A DNA stretch of 64,000 nt, from assembly GCF_001243045.1 (NCBI RefSeq), contig NZ_LN849007.1, positions 1,082,989-1,146,988 on the forward strand, given 5' to 3'. The notes under the pieces are model-generated. The model was not told where the DNA came from and ran no database searches. It saw nothing but the letters and a program-made list of their open reading frames with translations. The stretch's first letter is position 1; each line of letters begins with the position of its first letter. This document shows positions 42,601 through 51,796 of this stretch, in pieces. The DNA is from Clostridium niameyense (GTDB lineage: Bacteria > Bacillota > Clostridia > Clostridiales > Clostridiaceae). Made by a program: the position numbers and the translations under genes.

Positions 42601-42813
42601 ATGGCAATATTAGTTAATTTAGATGTAGTAATGGCTAAAAGAAAAATATCTCTTAAAGATTTAGCAAAAAAAGTTGATATAACTAATGCAAATTTATCTA
42701 TTTTAAAAAATAATAAAGCGAGGGCTATTAGATTTTCAACATTAAATGAATTGTGTAAGGCTTTAGATTGTCAGCCAGGTGATATACTTGAATATGTAGA
42801 GGATGAAAGCTAA
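42601..42813 (+). CDS. Small XRE/YozG-like regulator
   Basis: 70 residues, almost entirely a Cro/CI-type helix-turn-helix (MAKRKISLKDLAKKVDITNA...FSTLNELCKALDCQPGDILEY). ATG follows TTAGGAGGG by a good distance. It forms a two-gene unit with the DUF2975 membrane protein upstream. Probably autoregulatory; the relation to the membrane protein is by conserved neighbourhood, not mechanism. Confidence 0.88.
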   Translation: MAILVNLDVVMAKRKISLKDLAKKVDITNANLSILKNNKARAIRFSTLNELCKALDCQPGDILEYVEDES

Positions 42814-42862
42814 ATAATATAAATGATAAAATGATATAAATGGAATAAAGGAAGGAGGAGTT

Positions 42863-42880
42863 ATGTTAAAATACTTATAA
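42863..42880 (+). other. Five-codon minicistron with strong ribosome binding site
   Basis: AAGGAAGGAGGAG is followed by ATG TTA AAA TAC TTA TAA. It ends 31 bases before the GTG start of the sigma-54 activator gene, which has no ribosome binding site of its own. The minicistron may load ribosomes that re-initiate at the GTG. It could also be a chance arrangement. Confidence 0.35.
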
Positions 42881-42911
42881 TTTAATAAAGTGTTTTGCAT
42901 AACGATAAAAA

Positions 42912-44687
42912 GTGTCTTTAAACAGTATAAAGAGCTCTGTTCAAGAGGTGGCGGAAGCTATAGCTGCAGTTCTTAAAGTAGATGTTACTATAATTGATAA
43001 AAATTTTAATAGAATTGCAGCTACTGGTAAGTATAAAAAATTTATAGGAAATAAAATACCTGGTAAATGTTTATTTGAATTGGTTATAAAAGAAAAAAAG
43101 ACGAATCATATAAAAAGATATTTGAAGGATAATGAAGAAAAAATAAATCCATCTGTTTGTGAAAATTGTGAAGCAAAAGATAGATGTACTGAGTATGCAA
43201 CTATAGGTTATCCTATAATTATGGAGCATGAAGTAATAGGTGTAATTGGCATAAATATTTTCAATGAAAAGCAACTTAATATAATAACAGAAGAGTTTAA
43301 TTCTATGATAATATTTTTAAATAGATTAAGTACTTTGCTTGTAGGTAATATTATTTATCATGAAACTATAAAAAAATTACAAATTCAAACAGAGGAAACT
43401 AACCATATAATAGATAGTTTAAGTCACGGTATAATGTCTGTAGATAATAATGGAATTATAAAATATATTAACCATAAAGGTAGAAAACTTTTAGATATTA
43501 AAGAGGAAACCTTATTAAATATAAATATTAAAGACATAATAACAAACTTTGATATTAGACTTTTAAGTAATGAATATAAGGGGAAGAGAATAAGTATTCG
43601 TGGGAAAAATGAAAGTTTTTTAATTAAAAGTAGTCCAATTATATTTAAAGGAGAAAGAGTAAGTAATATTATAGAATTTAATAAAAAAATTGAAGAAGTT
43701 CAGGCAGCATATAAGCTATTTGCTAGTAGTAAAATTGTAAGGTTTGAGGATATATTGGGAAGTAGTAGCAGTATAAAAAATGTAAAAAATATAGCTAAAA
43801 CTATAGCTAAAACTGATTCTACTGTATTATTAAGGGGAGAAAGTGGTACTGGAAAAGAACTTTTTGCAAGAGCCATACATTTTGAAAGTGAAAGACGAGA
43901 TGCACCTTTTATAGCTGTAAATTGTGCCTCCATTCCAGATAATTTATTAGAAAGTGAATTCTTTGGATATGAGGGAGGAGCATTTTCAGGAGCTAAAAGA
44001 GAAGGGCAAATGGGAAAATTTGAACTTGCCAATGGTGGAACTATCTTTTTAGATGAAATAGGAGATTTACCTTTGCATCTTCAACCTAAAATATTAAGAG
44101 TGCTTCAAGAACAAAGCTTTACTAAAATTGGTGGTAAGGAAGAAATTTTTGTAGATGTTAGAATAATAGCAGCAACTAATAGAGACTTAGAGAGTATGGT
44201 TAAAAATGTTCAATTTAGAGAAGACTTATATTACAGATTAAATGTAATACCTATATATTTACCAAGTCTTAAAACAAGAGAAGAAGATATAATACTCCTT
44301 AGTGAATATCTTATAGATAAATTTTGTGGAAGGTCTAATTTACCTATGAAACAGCTTTCACAGGAGGTAAAACAGGCATTTATGAATTATTCTTGGCCGG
44401 GAAATATAAGGGAATTAGAAAATATAATAGAGTATATAGTAAATACTACTAAAGAAAAAACTATATACATTGAACATTTGCCTAAATCTTTCAACATATT
44501 AAAAGATCATAATAAAAATAATAAGAGCTTACAAGATAGGCTTTACCAATATGAAAAAAATTTATTACTATCTATGATAAAAGAATATGGTGAAGATGGA
44601 AAAGGTAAAGAGAGAATTGCTAAAGAATTAGATATTAATCTATCTACCCTTTACAGAAAACTGAAAAAATATAATTTGCAAAAGTGA
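42912..44687 (+). CDS. cdsR: Sigma-54-dependent activator, CdsR-like
   Basis: 591 residues. An N-terminal sensory region with a Cys cluster (C-x2-C-x5-C around residue 75-90: [10 protein letters not shown]) that could bind metal or sulfide-related ligand is followed by a PAS-like domain (about 165-260). The AAA+ sigma-54 interaction domain has Walker A GESGTGKE (about 310), the GAFSGA loop that contacts sigma-54, and [10 protein letters not shown]-like Walker B. A Fis-type HTH is at the C-terminus. Two TTTGCA-N4-TGCAAA sites and a -24/-12 promoter stand between it and the cysteine desulfidase gene, matching the CdsR-CdsB pair described in C. difficile. A stop lies two codons upstream of the GTG, so this start is forced. 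Confidence 0.88.
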   Translation: MSLNSIKSSVQEVAEAIAAVLKVDVTIIDKNFNRIAATGKYKKFIGNKIPGKCLFELVIKEKKTNHIKRYLKDNEEKINPSVCENCEAKDRCTEYATIGYPIIMEHEVIGVIGINIFNEKQLNIITEEFNSMIIFLNRLSTLLVGNIIYHETIKKLQIQTEETNHIIDSLSHGIMSVDNNGIIKYINHKGRKLLDIKEETLLNINIKDIITNFDIRLLSNEYKGKRISIRGKNESFLIKSSPIIFKGERVSNIIEFNKKIEEVQAAYKLFASSKIVRFEDILGSSSSIKNVKNIAKTIAKTDSTVLLRGESGTGKELFARAIHFESERRDAPFIAVNCASIPDNLLESEFFGYEGGAFSGAKREGQMGKFELANGGTIFLDEIGDLPLHLQPKILRVLQEQSFTKIGGKEEIFVDVRIIAATNRDLESMVKNVQFREDLYYRLNVIPIYLPSLKTREEDIILLSEYLIDKFCGRSNLPMKQLSQEVKQAFMNYSWPGNIRELENIIEYIVNTTKEKTIYIEHLPKSFNILKDHNKNNKSLQDRLYQYEKNLLLSMIKEYGEDGKGKERIAKELDINLSTLYRKLKKYNLQK

Positions 44688-44693
44688 GAATGT

Positions 44694-44780
44694 TTTTGCA
44701 ATGTTGCAAAAAAGCTTAATTCTAGGGTATTAGGTCTTAAATAATCCTAGTAATAGTATTGAAATTTGCACAAATGCAAA
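44694..44780 (+). promoter_or_regulatory. Two upstream activator sites for the sigma-54 activator
   Basis: TTTTGCAA-TG-TTGCAAAA at 44694-44711 and TTTGCA-CAAA-TGCAAA at 44765-44780 share the pattern TTGCA-N4-TGCAA. They lie about 100-190 bases upstream of the -24/-12 promoter, the usual distance for enhancer-like sites. A half-site TTTTGCAT precedes the activator gene itself. Confidence 0.7.
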
Positions 44781-44878
44781 AAATAAAAGTGGTTTATCTA
44801 TAATTAATTAAACAAAAAAGTAAGTTTTAATTGAAATATAAGGCTTTTCAAGATATTAAAAATAGAATTTAAATTGTT

Positions 44879-44894
44879 TGGCATGGTTATTGCT
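44879..44894 (+). promoter_or_regulatory. Sigma-54 (-24/-12) promoter
   Basis: TGGCATGGTTATTGCT contains GG (44880-44881) and GC (44892-44893) exactly 10 bases apart, the invariant sigma-54 spacing; consensus TGGCAC-N5-TTGCA/T. It is about 40 bases upstream of the cysteine desulfidase start. Confidence 0.85.
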
Positions 44895-44932
44895 TATTAT
44901 ATAAGTATTAAAACTTAAAGGAGTGTATTAAC

Positions 44933-46228
44933 ATGTCAAAGTTGCCAAAAGAGGAAATAAGTGAAAGATTACTCCAATTAGTAAAAAATGAAACTAAACC
45001 AGCTATAGGATGTACTGAACCGGTAGCTGTAGCTTTTACTGTAGCAACAGGTAAGAAGTATATAAAAGAAAAAGTTTTTAGTATAGATTTAAAAGTAAGT
45101 AAGAATATATACAAAAATGGTAAGTCCGTTACTATACCAAATACAGAAGTTTGCGGATTAGATATAGCAGGAGCTTTAGGAGAAATATGTGGAGATCCTA
45201 AAGAAGGATTATTTGTTTTTAAAAATGTAAATGATAAATATTTAAAACAAGCAGAACAAATGATAAAAGATAATATTGTAATTCTTAATACTGCTGACAA
45301 TACAGATCCTGTGTTTGTGGAAGCTACATTAAAAGGAGAAAATCAAGAAGTAACTGTAATTTTAAAGGGCGGACATACCACTATAGATGAAATTATAGTA
45401 GATGGAAATGTAGTATTTAAAAGAGAAGTAGAAGATAAAAAAGACAATAATGATTGTGATTTTATGAGGGAACTTACTTTAAAAGATATAAGAGAAATTA
45501 TAGAAGATATTGATATAAAAAAATTAGATTTTATAATAGATGGAATAGAAATGAATAAGGAAGCAGCAAAAGAAGGATTGGAAAAACAAAAAGGGTTAAC
45601 TTTAGGATCCTCTCTTTTAAAGTTGCAAGAGGAAGGAAAAATAGGAAAAGATTCAGCAACTATAGCAAGAATTTTAACTGCAGCAGGCTCTGACCTTAGA
45701 ATGGGTGGAGGAATGTGTCCTATAATGACTAGTGGAGGAAGCGGAAATCAAGGGCTATGTGTAATACTCCCTATTACAGTAGTAGCTGAAGATATTAAAG
45801 CTTCAAAAGAAAAACTTCAAAGAGCAGTTTTCTTTGGTCATGCAGTTAATAACTTTGTAAAAAAATATACTGGAAAATTATCTGCAATTTGTGGTTGTGC
45901 TATAGCAGCAGGCATAGGTGCAACAGCAGGAATAACTTGGCTTTTAGGTGGAGGAGATAAGGAAATAGATGGAGCTATCTTAAACATGCTAGCCAATCTT
46001 ACCGGTATGCTATGTGATGGAGCCAAAGGAAGTTGTGCTATTAAACTTTCTACTTCTGCCTCTGAAGCAGTGGTATCTGCTTATTTAGCTTTAAATAATG
46101 TAATTGTTCCTAGTAATACAGGAATTATAGGTAAAACTGTAGAAGATACAATAAATAATTTAGGAATACTATGTAAAGATGGATTTTATAAAGCAGATGA
46201 TGTAATGCTTCAAATGGCCTGTAAATAG
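44933..46228 (+). CDS. cdsB: L-cysteine desulfidase (CdsB-like, UPF0597 family)
   Basis: 431 residues, cytoplasmic iron-sulfur enzyme that should split L-cysteine to pyruvate, ammonia and sulfide. Conserved cysteines are visible: GCTEP (Cys27), ICGCAIAAGIGA and CDGAKGSC, which in this family hold a 4Fe-4S cluster; the serine dehydratase alpha-like core GGSGNQG is present. AAAGGAGTG precedes the ATG. Placed behind a sigma-54 promoter and next to a CdsR-like activator, as in C. difficile, where cysteine induces it. It supplies pyruvate and releases H2S. Confidence 0.92.
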   Translation: MSKLPKEEISERLLQLVKNETKPAIGCTEPVAVAFTVATGKKYIKEKVFSIDLKVSKNIYKNGKSVTIPNTEVCGLDIAGALGEICGDPKEGLFVFKNVNDKYLKQAEQMIKDNIVILNTADNTDPVFVEATLKGENQEVTVILKGGHTTIDEIIVDGNVVFKREVEDKKDNNDCDFMRELTLKDIREIIEDIDIKKLDFIIDGIEMNKEAAKEGLEKQKGLTLGSSLLKLQEEGKIGKDSATIARILTAAGSDLRMGGGMCPIMTSGGSGNQGLCVILPITVVAEDIKASKEKLQRAVFFGHAVNNFVKKYTGKLSAICGCAIAAGIGATAGITWLLGGGDKEIDGAILNMLANLTGMLCDGAKGSCAIKLSTSASEAVVSAYLALNNVIVPSNTGIIGKTVEDTINNLGILCKDGFYKADDVMLQMACK

Positions 46229-46274
46229 TTGTATTTAATAGTTTAGCCCTTTAAATTAAATTGTTATAATATAT

Positions 46275-46314
46275 AAATTAAGGTAGTACAATGTATGTAC
46301 TATCTTAATTTTTT
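46275..46314 (+). terminator. Terminator of the desulfidase gene
   Basis: Sixteen pairs (one G-T) between AAATTAAGGTAGTACA and TGTACTATCTTAATTT, then T residues. Confidence 0.88.
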
Positions 46315-46449
46315 AGTTAAAACTTTTAATTCTAATTATTAAAATGTATAAATAAAATACTTACTTTGAAAGAATAATAGTATTGAAAAGGAAAATAGTA
46401 TAATTTGTAGAATTTATTAAGATATATGAAATATAGGGAGGAATACATA

Positions 46450-46821
46450 ATGTCAGAAATACAACCTAAAATAGTAGCACTTTCAGAAGTGGATATAAAC
46501 GATGGGAAAGATATTTATGATTTTTTACTTTTAGATGATGAAAAAATATTAATTTCTTATAAATCTATAAGAGATAGATTAATTGTAACAAATAAAAGAT
46601 TAATAGTAATAGACATACAAGGATTAAGAGGAAAGAAAAAAGAGTTTATGATTATACCTTTATGTAAAATTACAGCTTTCTCTTGTGAAAGTTCAGGCAC
46701 TTTTGATTTAGATGCAGAAATGAAGGTGTGGTGCTCTGGAATTGGAAGAATCGAGTTTGAGTTTATGAAAGGTACGGATATTAAACCTTTATTAAAAATA
46801 TTAAGCCAACATATTTGTTAG
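46450..46821 (+). CDS. Bacterial PH-domain protein
   Basis: 123 residues. The core (about 25-120) has a PH-like beta-rich pattern (ILISYKSIRDRLIVTNKRLIVID...FMIIPLCKITAFSCESSGTFDLDAEM) as in the bPH_1/YvbH-type family. ATG 46450 is chosen for GGGAGG upstream; an ATG eight codons earlier has none. No membrane segment. Role unknown. A bidirectional terminator separates it from the convergent carbonic-anhydrase-like gene. Confidence 0.8.
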   Translation: MSEIQPKIVALSEVDINDGKDIYDFLLLDDEKILISYKSIRDRLIVTNKRLIVIDIQGLRGKKKEFMIIPLCKITAFSCESSGTFDLDAEMKVWCSGIGRIEFEFMKGTDIKPLLKILSQHIC

Positions 46822-46923
46822 CAATACAAGATATGAAGTTTATATTTGTATAAATAAGAAACAATTAAAAATATAGTCAAAGACAGTAAGCATTAATTAA
46901 TGAATTTATAATATGGTTAAAAT

Positions 46924-46965
46924 AATAAAAAAGCAGTAAGTAAAATCCATTACTGCTTTTTTATT
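46924..46965. terminator. Bidirectional terminator
   Basis: Perfect 16-bp stem AATAAAAAAGCAGTAA/TTACTGCTTTTTTATT with a 10-base loop, serving both the PH-domain gene and the minus-strand gene. Confidence 0.9.
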
Positions 46966-46968
46966 ATT

Positions 46969-47349
46969 TTAGCGTATTTCTTCAGCTCTCCATTTATGAT
47001 TTACCCATATGCCAATTACTTTTTTATTAAATCCCCAGGATTTAACCCTGTCAACAGCTTTTTTAATATCTTCAATTTGTTGTTTTTTATCAACTGGATT
47101 ACCAGCGCAATCAAAGTGTCCAATTACAGCAATTGCTTTAGCATTATGTTTTTCTATAGAGATTCTAACATTATTTTTTATAGAATCTACCAAACATTCA
47201 TTTGTTCCTTCCGCTAATATTCTATCCGGGCCTGCATCTGTAACCATATCAACATAATCTACATGGAATTTGTTTTTTACAAATTTTTTAACAGGACTTT
47301 GAATTCTCCCATCCATGCAAGAGATAGCAACGGCGAAAGTTTCTTTCAT
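46969..47349 (-). CDS. Short beta-carbonic-anhydrase-like protein
   Basis: 126 residues, much shorter than usual beta-carbonic anhydrases (about 180-220). The zinc site is visible: Cys11-x-Asp13-x-Arg15 (CMDGR) and His78-x2-Cys81 (GHFDCAGN). The final 40 residues contain HKWRAEE and no usual C-terminal helices. AAGGAGG precedes the ATG. Short homologues are widespread in Firmicutes; carbonic anhydrase activity is not established for them, and a related zinc hydrolase role is possible. Confidence 0.8.
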   Translation of the reverse strand: MKETFAVAISCMDGRIQSPVKKFVKNKFHVDYVDMVTDAGPDRILAEGTNECLVDSIKNNVRISIEKHNAKAIAVIGHFDCAGNPVDKKQQIEDIKKAVDRVKSWGFNKKVIGIWVNHKWRAEEIR

Positions 47350-47520
47350 TATTAATATACCTCCTTAAAAATTTAATAAATATTTATAACTTATTAAATT
47401 TAAATATATTATTCTTCTTATTATATGTTTATTAATGTTATTAGGAGAAAAGAATAAACACATAATATTTTTATTAAAGTATAAAATATAGATAACTGAA
47501 AGTAGAAGGGAGAGTTAATT

Positions 47521-47676
47521 ATGGCAAAAGATAGCCAACCAGATAACAAGAAAGCTAGAATGGAAAAATGCAATTATCAAACACCAATAACTAGCGAAGA
47601 GGGAAAAAATCATAATAGAACTTTAAAAAAACATTCTGTTAAAAGGCAAGGATTTCAAAGTGATAATATAAATTAA
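47521..47676 (+). CDS. Small hydrophilic protein, 51 residues
   Basis: ATG 47521 follows AGAAGGGAGAG by a good distance and opens a 51-codon frame. The product is strongly hydrophilic (lysine, asparagine, glutamine), with one cysteine and no membrane segment, like small spore or nucleic-acid-binding proteins in size and composition. No specific family recognised. A good terminator follows at 47722, so it is a complete small transcription unit. Confidence 0.6.
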   Translation: MAKDSQPDNKKARMEKCNYQTPITSEEGKNHNRTLKKHSVKRQGFQSDNIN

Positions 47677-47721
47677 TCTAGCGTGTAAATTTCATAATTA
47701 TATAAAGTATTTATTTAACTT

Positions 47722-47752
47722 AAAAGGATATTATTTAATATCCTTTTATTTT
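47722..47752 (+). terminator. Terminator of the small gene
   Basis: AAAAGGATATT/AATATCCTTTT with tetraloop ATTT and T residues following. Confidence 0.88.
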
Positions 47753-47889
47753 GGAAGTGTTTTCACTTGCTCTTTTATAACATTTATATTGTATGCTATA
47801 ATAAAATGACAATTAAATGGCATATTATTTATTAATTAGAAAAAATTTAGTAATGGGAATTAAAAAACATAAATTATGGGGGGATAATA

Positions 47890-48417
47890 ATGAATTTAGA
47901 GGAATTAAGAATCGATTGTGCTAAAAAACAAAGAAAGGGATTACATATTATTTTGGCATCCATTTTTATATGGAGTGCAGTTTTAATAGTACATATATCA
48001 TCTTTACCTATTTTAACAAAAAATTTATTAACTTTTTGTTGTACAGCACCACTTTTACCAATTTCCTATTTTATATCTAAAATATTAAAGGTAGATTTTC
48101 AGAATAAAGAAAATCCTTTAACAAACTTAGGAATATTATTTTCTGTTAATCAAATGCTATATCTTTTAATTGCTATGTGGATTTATCCAACAATACCAGA
48201 AAAAATGCTTATGGTTATTGCAATGATTTTTGGAGCTCATTTAATGCCCTATAGTTGGCTTTATAAATCTAAAACATATTTAGTACTGTCTGTTATTATT
48301 CCCGTTATGGCAATGATTGTAGGATTAAACTTTAATCCATTTATTTTAGCTATTTTCATGGTTTGTTTTGAAATAATATTTAGTGGATGTCTTATAATTG
48401 AAAATAAAAAATTATAA
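47890..48417 (+). CDS. DUF7010-like membrane protein
   Basis: 175 residues with about five to six hydrophobic helices. The start MNLEELRIDCAKKQRKGLHIILAS and the internal DFQNKENPLTNLG and HLMPYSWLYKSK blocks match a small family of Firmicutes membrane proteins (DUF7010 as I recall it). No enzymatic motif. GGGGGGATAATA precedes the ATG. Single gene; terminator at 48430. Confidence 0.7.
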   Translation: MNLEELRIDCAKKQRKGLHIILASIFIWSAVLIVHISSLPILTKNLLTFCCTAPLLPISYFISKILKVDFQNKENPLTNLGILFSVNQMLYLLIAMWIYPTIPEKMLMVIAMIFGAHLMPYSWLYKSKTYLVLSVIIPVMAMIVGLNFNPFILAIFMVCFEIIFSGCLIIENKKL

Positions 48418-48429
48418 AAGTAATTAAAT

Positions 48430-48474
48430 AAACCTTAGTATTTAGAGGGGAATATCTTAAATACTAAGGTTTTT
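48430..48474 (+). terminator. Terminator
   Basis: Perfect 15-bp stem AAACCTTAGTATTTA/TAAATACTAAGGTTT with a 13-base loop, then TT-rich sequence. Confidence 0.88.
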
Positions 48475-48600
48475 ACTTTCTTATAATTATTATAATATTT
48501 AGTTTTAGTATATGGTTTTATTGGATTTATAGTTTTTATATAATATAAATTAATACACATAGTGTTATAATAAACATAAAAAATAGGGGGATAGGGGAAT

Positions 48601-49581
48601 TTGAAAGTTTTTAATATAGAGAATGAAAATGAATGGGGAATAAAAAGGAACTTAAAAATGCTAGAAAAAAATGAGTTCTATAGGGTTTTTGATTACAATT
48701 GTAGTACTGGAAAAGCAATTTTTATTGTGTATGATCTTTATCCAGGAGTTCAAATTACCTTTAATGATTTTGATACACCTGATATTATAGAATCTGATTC
48801 TAATAATTATGGAATTATTGAAATAAGTCATTGCTTGCATGGGAGGGTAGAATGTGAATTTGATGATCATAAGTATACATACATAGGTGAAAATAATTTT
48901 GCTATATGTAGTACAAAATATATACCCAATAATTTTTCCTTTCCACTAAATAGATACTATGGAATATCTATTGTAATAGATTTAAATAAAGTATCAAAAA
49001 GTTTTAAAAAGGTTATAGGAGATTTAGACATTGATTTAATAGATATTGTTCATAGACTGGAACTTGATAAGTCTTGGTATATTAATAAGGCTAATTATAA
49101 AATAGAGCATATATTAAAGGAAATCTATGCATTAAAAAATGAGAAAGAAACAGGTTATTTTAAGATAAAAGTAGTAGAACTATTATATTTTATCAATAGG
49201 CTTTCTATAGAAAATAGGGCAGAATTTAAATATTATTCAGGAAGCGTAATAAGAAAAATTAAACAAATGAGAGATTTTCTTATAGATAATTTAGATGATA
49301 AAATTAAACTAGAAGAGTTATCAAAAAAATATAATATTAGCTTAACTATGTTTCAAAGGGTATTTAAGAGAATTTATGGGGATACACCTTATGCTTATAT
49401 TAAAAAGTATCGTATGAATAAAGCAGCACTTTTAATGTGCTCTACTGAAAAGAATATAAATACAATTGCAATGGAGGTAGGATATAGTAATGCTAGTAAA
49501 TTTTCAAATGCATTTAAGGATGTATATGGGATATTACCAAAGGATTATAGAAAAGAAAGTACCATTATGGAGCATTACTAA
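48601..49581 (+). CDS. AraC-family transcriptional regulator
   Basis: 326 residues starting at TTG with AGGGG just upstream. The N-terminal 200 residues resemble a ligand-binding cupin-like domain (GIIEISHCLHGRVECEF). The C-terminal 100 residues contain the two AraC helix-turn-helix units (LEELSKKYNISLTMFQRVFKRIYGDTPYAYIKKYRM and NTIAMEVGYSNASKFSNAFKDVYGILP; quoted in parts in the family sense). The gene is followed, after a terminator, by a MATE pump in the same orientation, a frequent pairing in which the regulator controls efflux of a toxic or signalling compound. Confidence 0.9.
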   Translation: MKVFNIENENEWGIKRNLKMLEKNEFYRVFDYNCSTGKAIFIVYDLYPGVQITFNDFDTPDIIESDSNNYGIIEISHCLHGRVECEFDDHKYTYIGENNFAICSTKYIPNNFSFPLNRYYGISIVIDLNKVSKSFKKVIGDLDIDLIDIVHRLELDKSWYINKANYKIEHILKEIYALKNEKETGYFKIKVVELLYFINRLSIENRAEFKYYSGSVIRKIKQMRDFLIDNLDDKIKLEELSKKYNISLTMFQRVFKRIYGDTPYAYIKKYRMNKAALLMCSTEKNINTIAMEVGYSNASKFSNAFKDVYGILPKDYRKESTIMEHY

Positions 49582-49623
49582 ATATTATAGAGTAGATTAT
49601 GAGAATGATTATTATTATAATTT

Positions 49624-49655
49624 AGCTAGTTAGCAAATGTTAACTAGCTTTTTAT
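49624..49655 (+). terminator. Terminator after araC-type gene
   Basis: AGCTAGTTA/TAACTAGCT with an 8-base loop and TTTTTA following. Confidence 0.82.
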
Positions 49656-49719
49656 TATGCATAAATTAAATAATTTATAAAATTATTTATTAAATATAAC
49701 TAGAAAAGGTGTGATGTAA

Positions 49720-51072
49720 ATGGAAAATAAAAGAGAAGATTTATTAATTAAATCACCAGTAGAATTAATGTTTAAGTTATGTATTCCAGCTATTATTGGA
49801 ATGACGGTTATAGGACTATATTCATTTATGGACGGTGTTTTTGCTGGACAAATGATTGGGAAAGAAGCTATGGCAGCTATTTCTATAGCATATCCATTAA
49901 CTTTGTTTAACAGCGGAATATCTACTTTAGTAGGAATAGGTTCAGCTTCAATACTATCAAGGGCTATAGGCAAGAAGGACAATAATACCATAAACAAAAT
50001 AATGGGAAACCTTATAGCCAATGTATTATTATTTTCAACTATTGTTATGATTGTAGGAATTGTTTTTATAAGACCATTACTTCAAATCAGTGGAGCACAA
50101 GGAGAAATATTAAATTTGGGAGTTAGGTATTTAAAAATTGTGTTTTTAGGTTCTATATTTGTAAATTTTGCTCAAAGTGCAAACATGGTTATGCGTGGAG
50201 AAGGTAAAATGAAAGAAGCTATGTTAATTATGGGATTTGGAGCACTTTTAAACATTGTATTAGATCCTATACTAATTAAGGCATTTGGAGACAAGGGCAT
50301 AGAAGGGGCAGCAGTAGCTACAATTTTATCCCAAATAATTCAGGCCATAATAACCCTTGTTTATTTTAAAAAAAAGAGCAAGAAGGTTAAAATTAATAAA
50401 ATTAAATTAGAAAAAGACCTTAGAGGAGAGATGTTTTCGGTTGGAATATCAGCTATGATGATGCAAGTTTTCACTATTATACAACAAACACTTTTATATA
50501 GAATGGCGTTTAAATATGGTGGAAATACTCAAGCAATATTAATGGGTGCATCTCTTAGAATACAGGCATTTTCCTTTATTCCAATTTGGGGAATGAGTCA
50601 AGGATTGCAACCGGTAGTGGGAACTAATTATGGTGCGGAAAAATTCAATAGAGTAAAGAGGGCAACTAATATATTTATATTAGGATCAACTATACTTGCA
50701 CTAGTATTTTGGATACCTATACAAGTGATGCCAAGTAAGGTATTAGGGTTATTTATAAAGGATACTCCTATTGTTTTATCAGGAATTTCTAATTTTAGAA
50801 TTTTTTATTCAATATTTCCTTTGTATGGTGCACTTATTATGATGATAACATTCTTCCAATCAATAGGTAATGGAAAATCAGCAGGAAAGCTAGTATTATT
50901 AAGACAAATTATATTATATGTGCCTGCCATAATATTAATACCGACAATATTTGGTTTGCCAGCAGTATGGTTTACACAACCTTTAGTAGATTTTATAGTT
51001 ATTTTACTGGGATTTGTTTTATTGTTTAAAGAGTATAGTAAAATGCAAAGGGAGTTAGGGGTACAGATATAA
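49720..51072 (+). CDS. MATE-family efflux transporter
   Basis: 450 residues, twelve predicted membrane helices, as usual for MATE pumps that exchange drugs or metabolites for sodium or protons. The repeat structure shows as two halves, each opening with a conserved P-x-IIGM/SVGISAMM-type first helix; SGISTLVGIGSASILSRAIG (helix 2 area) and LNIVLDPILI are typical. AAAAGGTG precedes the ATG. Probably controlled by the AraC-type gene upstream. Substrate unknown. Confidence 0.92.
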   Translation: MENKREDLLIKSPVELMFKLCIPAIIGMTVIGLYSFMDGVFAGQMIGKEAMAAISIAYPLTLFNSGISTLVGIGSASILSRAIGKKDNNTINKIMGNLIANVLLFSTIVMIVGIVFIRPLLQISGAQGEILNLGVRYLKIVFLGSIFVNFAQSANMVMRGEGKMKEAMLIMGFGALLNIVLDPILIKAFGDKGIEGAAVATILSQIIQAIITLVYFKKKSKKVKINKIKLEKDLRGEMFSVGISAMMMQVFTIIQQTLLYRMAFKYGGNTQAILMGASLRIQAFSFIPIWGMSQGLQPVVGTNYGAEKFNRVKRATNIFILGSTILALVFWIPIQVMPSKVLGLFIKDTPIVLSGISNFRIFYSIFPLYGALIMMITFFQSIGNGKSAGKLVLLRQIILYVPAIILIPTIFGLPAVWFTQPLVDFIVILLGFVLLFKEYSKMQRELGVQI

Positions 51073-51286
51073 ATTTATTTTTGTTAGAAATAAGGAACTA
51101 GGTAATTTAAGTATACTTAGTTTCTATTTTTATGTTATAATAAAAAAATTATATAAGGTTAAAATGGAATTAATATTATGAAAAATATAGTTAGAAATGG
51201 TTCATTAATAGCCTTTGCAACATCTATTTATAATAAAAGTAATTAGTTTCAACAATATTAAAAATAATTGATATAAAAATTTAATT

Positions 51287-51327
51287 ATAGGAATTAGGGG
51301 GGAAGAGCCTTCTAATTCCTATTTTTA
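51287..51327 (+). terminator. Terminator in the MATE-nrd gap
   Basis: Perfect 11-bp stem ATAGGAATTAG/CTAATTCCTAT and TTTT. A weaker hairpin directly after the MATE stop (about 51092-51125) probably also ends that transcript. Between them is only a 22-codon frame (51179-51247) without a good ribosome binding site. Confidence 0.7.
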
Positions 51328-51510
51328 TGTTATGAATAAGATATTAACTTAATCTAAATTATGTATACTAAACAAAAATGTAAACTTAAAATATAAATAT
51401 AAAAAATTAATTTTAACATGAAAAACAATTTAAGATTTAATAATAATTATTATAGACAATAATAATTTGTATAGTTTAAATATTTTAACTATAAATTAAA
51501 AAAACTTAAT

Positions 51511-51550
51511 TACTAATAATAGTATCAATACCATTATTAGTAGTTTTTTT
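51511..51550 (+). terminator. Terminator-like hairpin upstream of nrd operon
   Basis: TACTAATAAT/ATTATTAGTA with a 12-base loop followed by a run of seven T. No gene is seen immediately before it; it may insulate the nrd promoter. Confidence 0.7.
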
Positions 51551-51626
51551 CTTTTTAACAAATATAATTGCAATACAAATATTTAACTTTATATCTAATA
51601 TAATTTACAATGGGAAAATATAATCA

Positions 51627-51673
51627 ATACAATATATAGAGAATAAGAAAAATAAACACACAATATATAGGGT
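51627..51673 (+). promoter_or_regulatory. Pair of NrdR-type boxes before the ribonucleotide reductase operon
   Basis: The core ACAATATATAG occurs at 51629-51639 and again at 51660-51670, exactly 31 bases apart (three helical turns). The second copy sits in ACACAATATATAG, close to the left part of the NrdR box consensus ACACwATATATwGTGT. Tandem boxes at this spacing are the hallmark of NrdR repression of reductase genes. They end about 124 bases before the alpha-subunit start. Confidence 0.75.
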
Positions 51674-51796
51674 TAATTTAGCTACATTGCAAATTTAAAC
51701 ATTGATTTTAATGAGTTTATTTCTTATAATAATATTTATTAGCAAATAATAGGTGTTAAAATATAAATTTTATATTGTATAGGTAAGGTGTAATAT

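Noticed and set aside
51179-51247. 22-codon peptide in the MATE-nrd gap
   Set aside because: Only a weak GGAA precedes its ATG, and it matches nothing known; likely chance.
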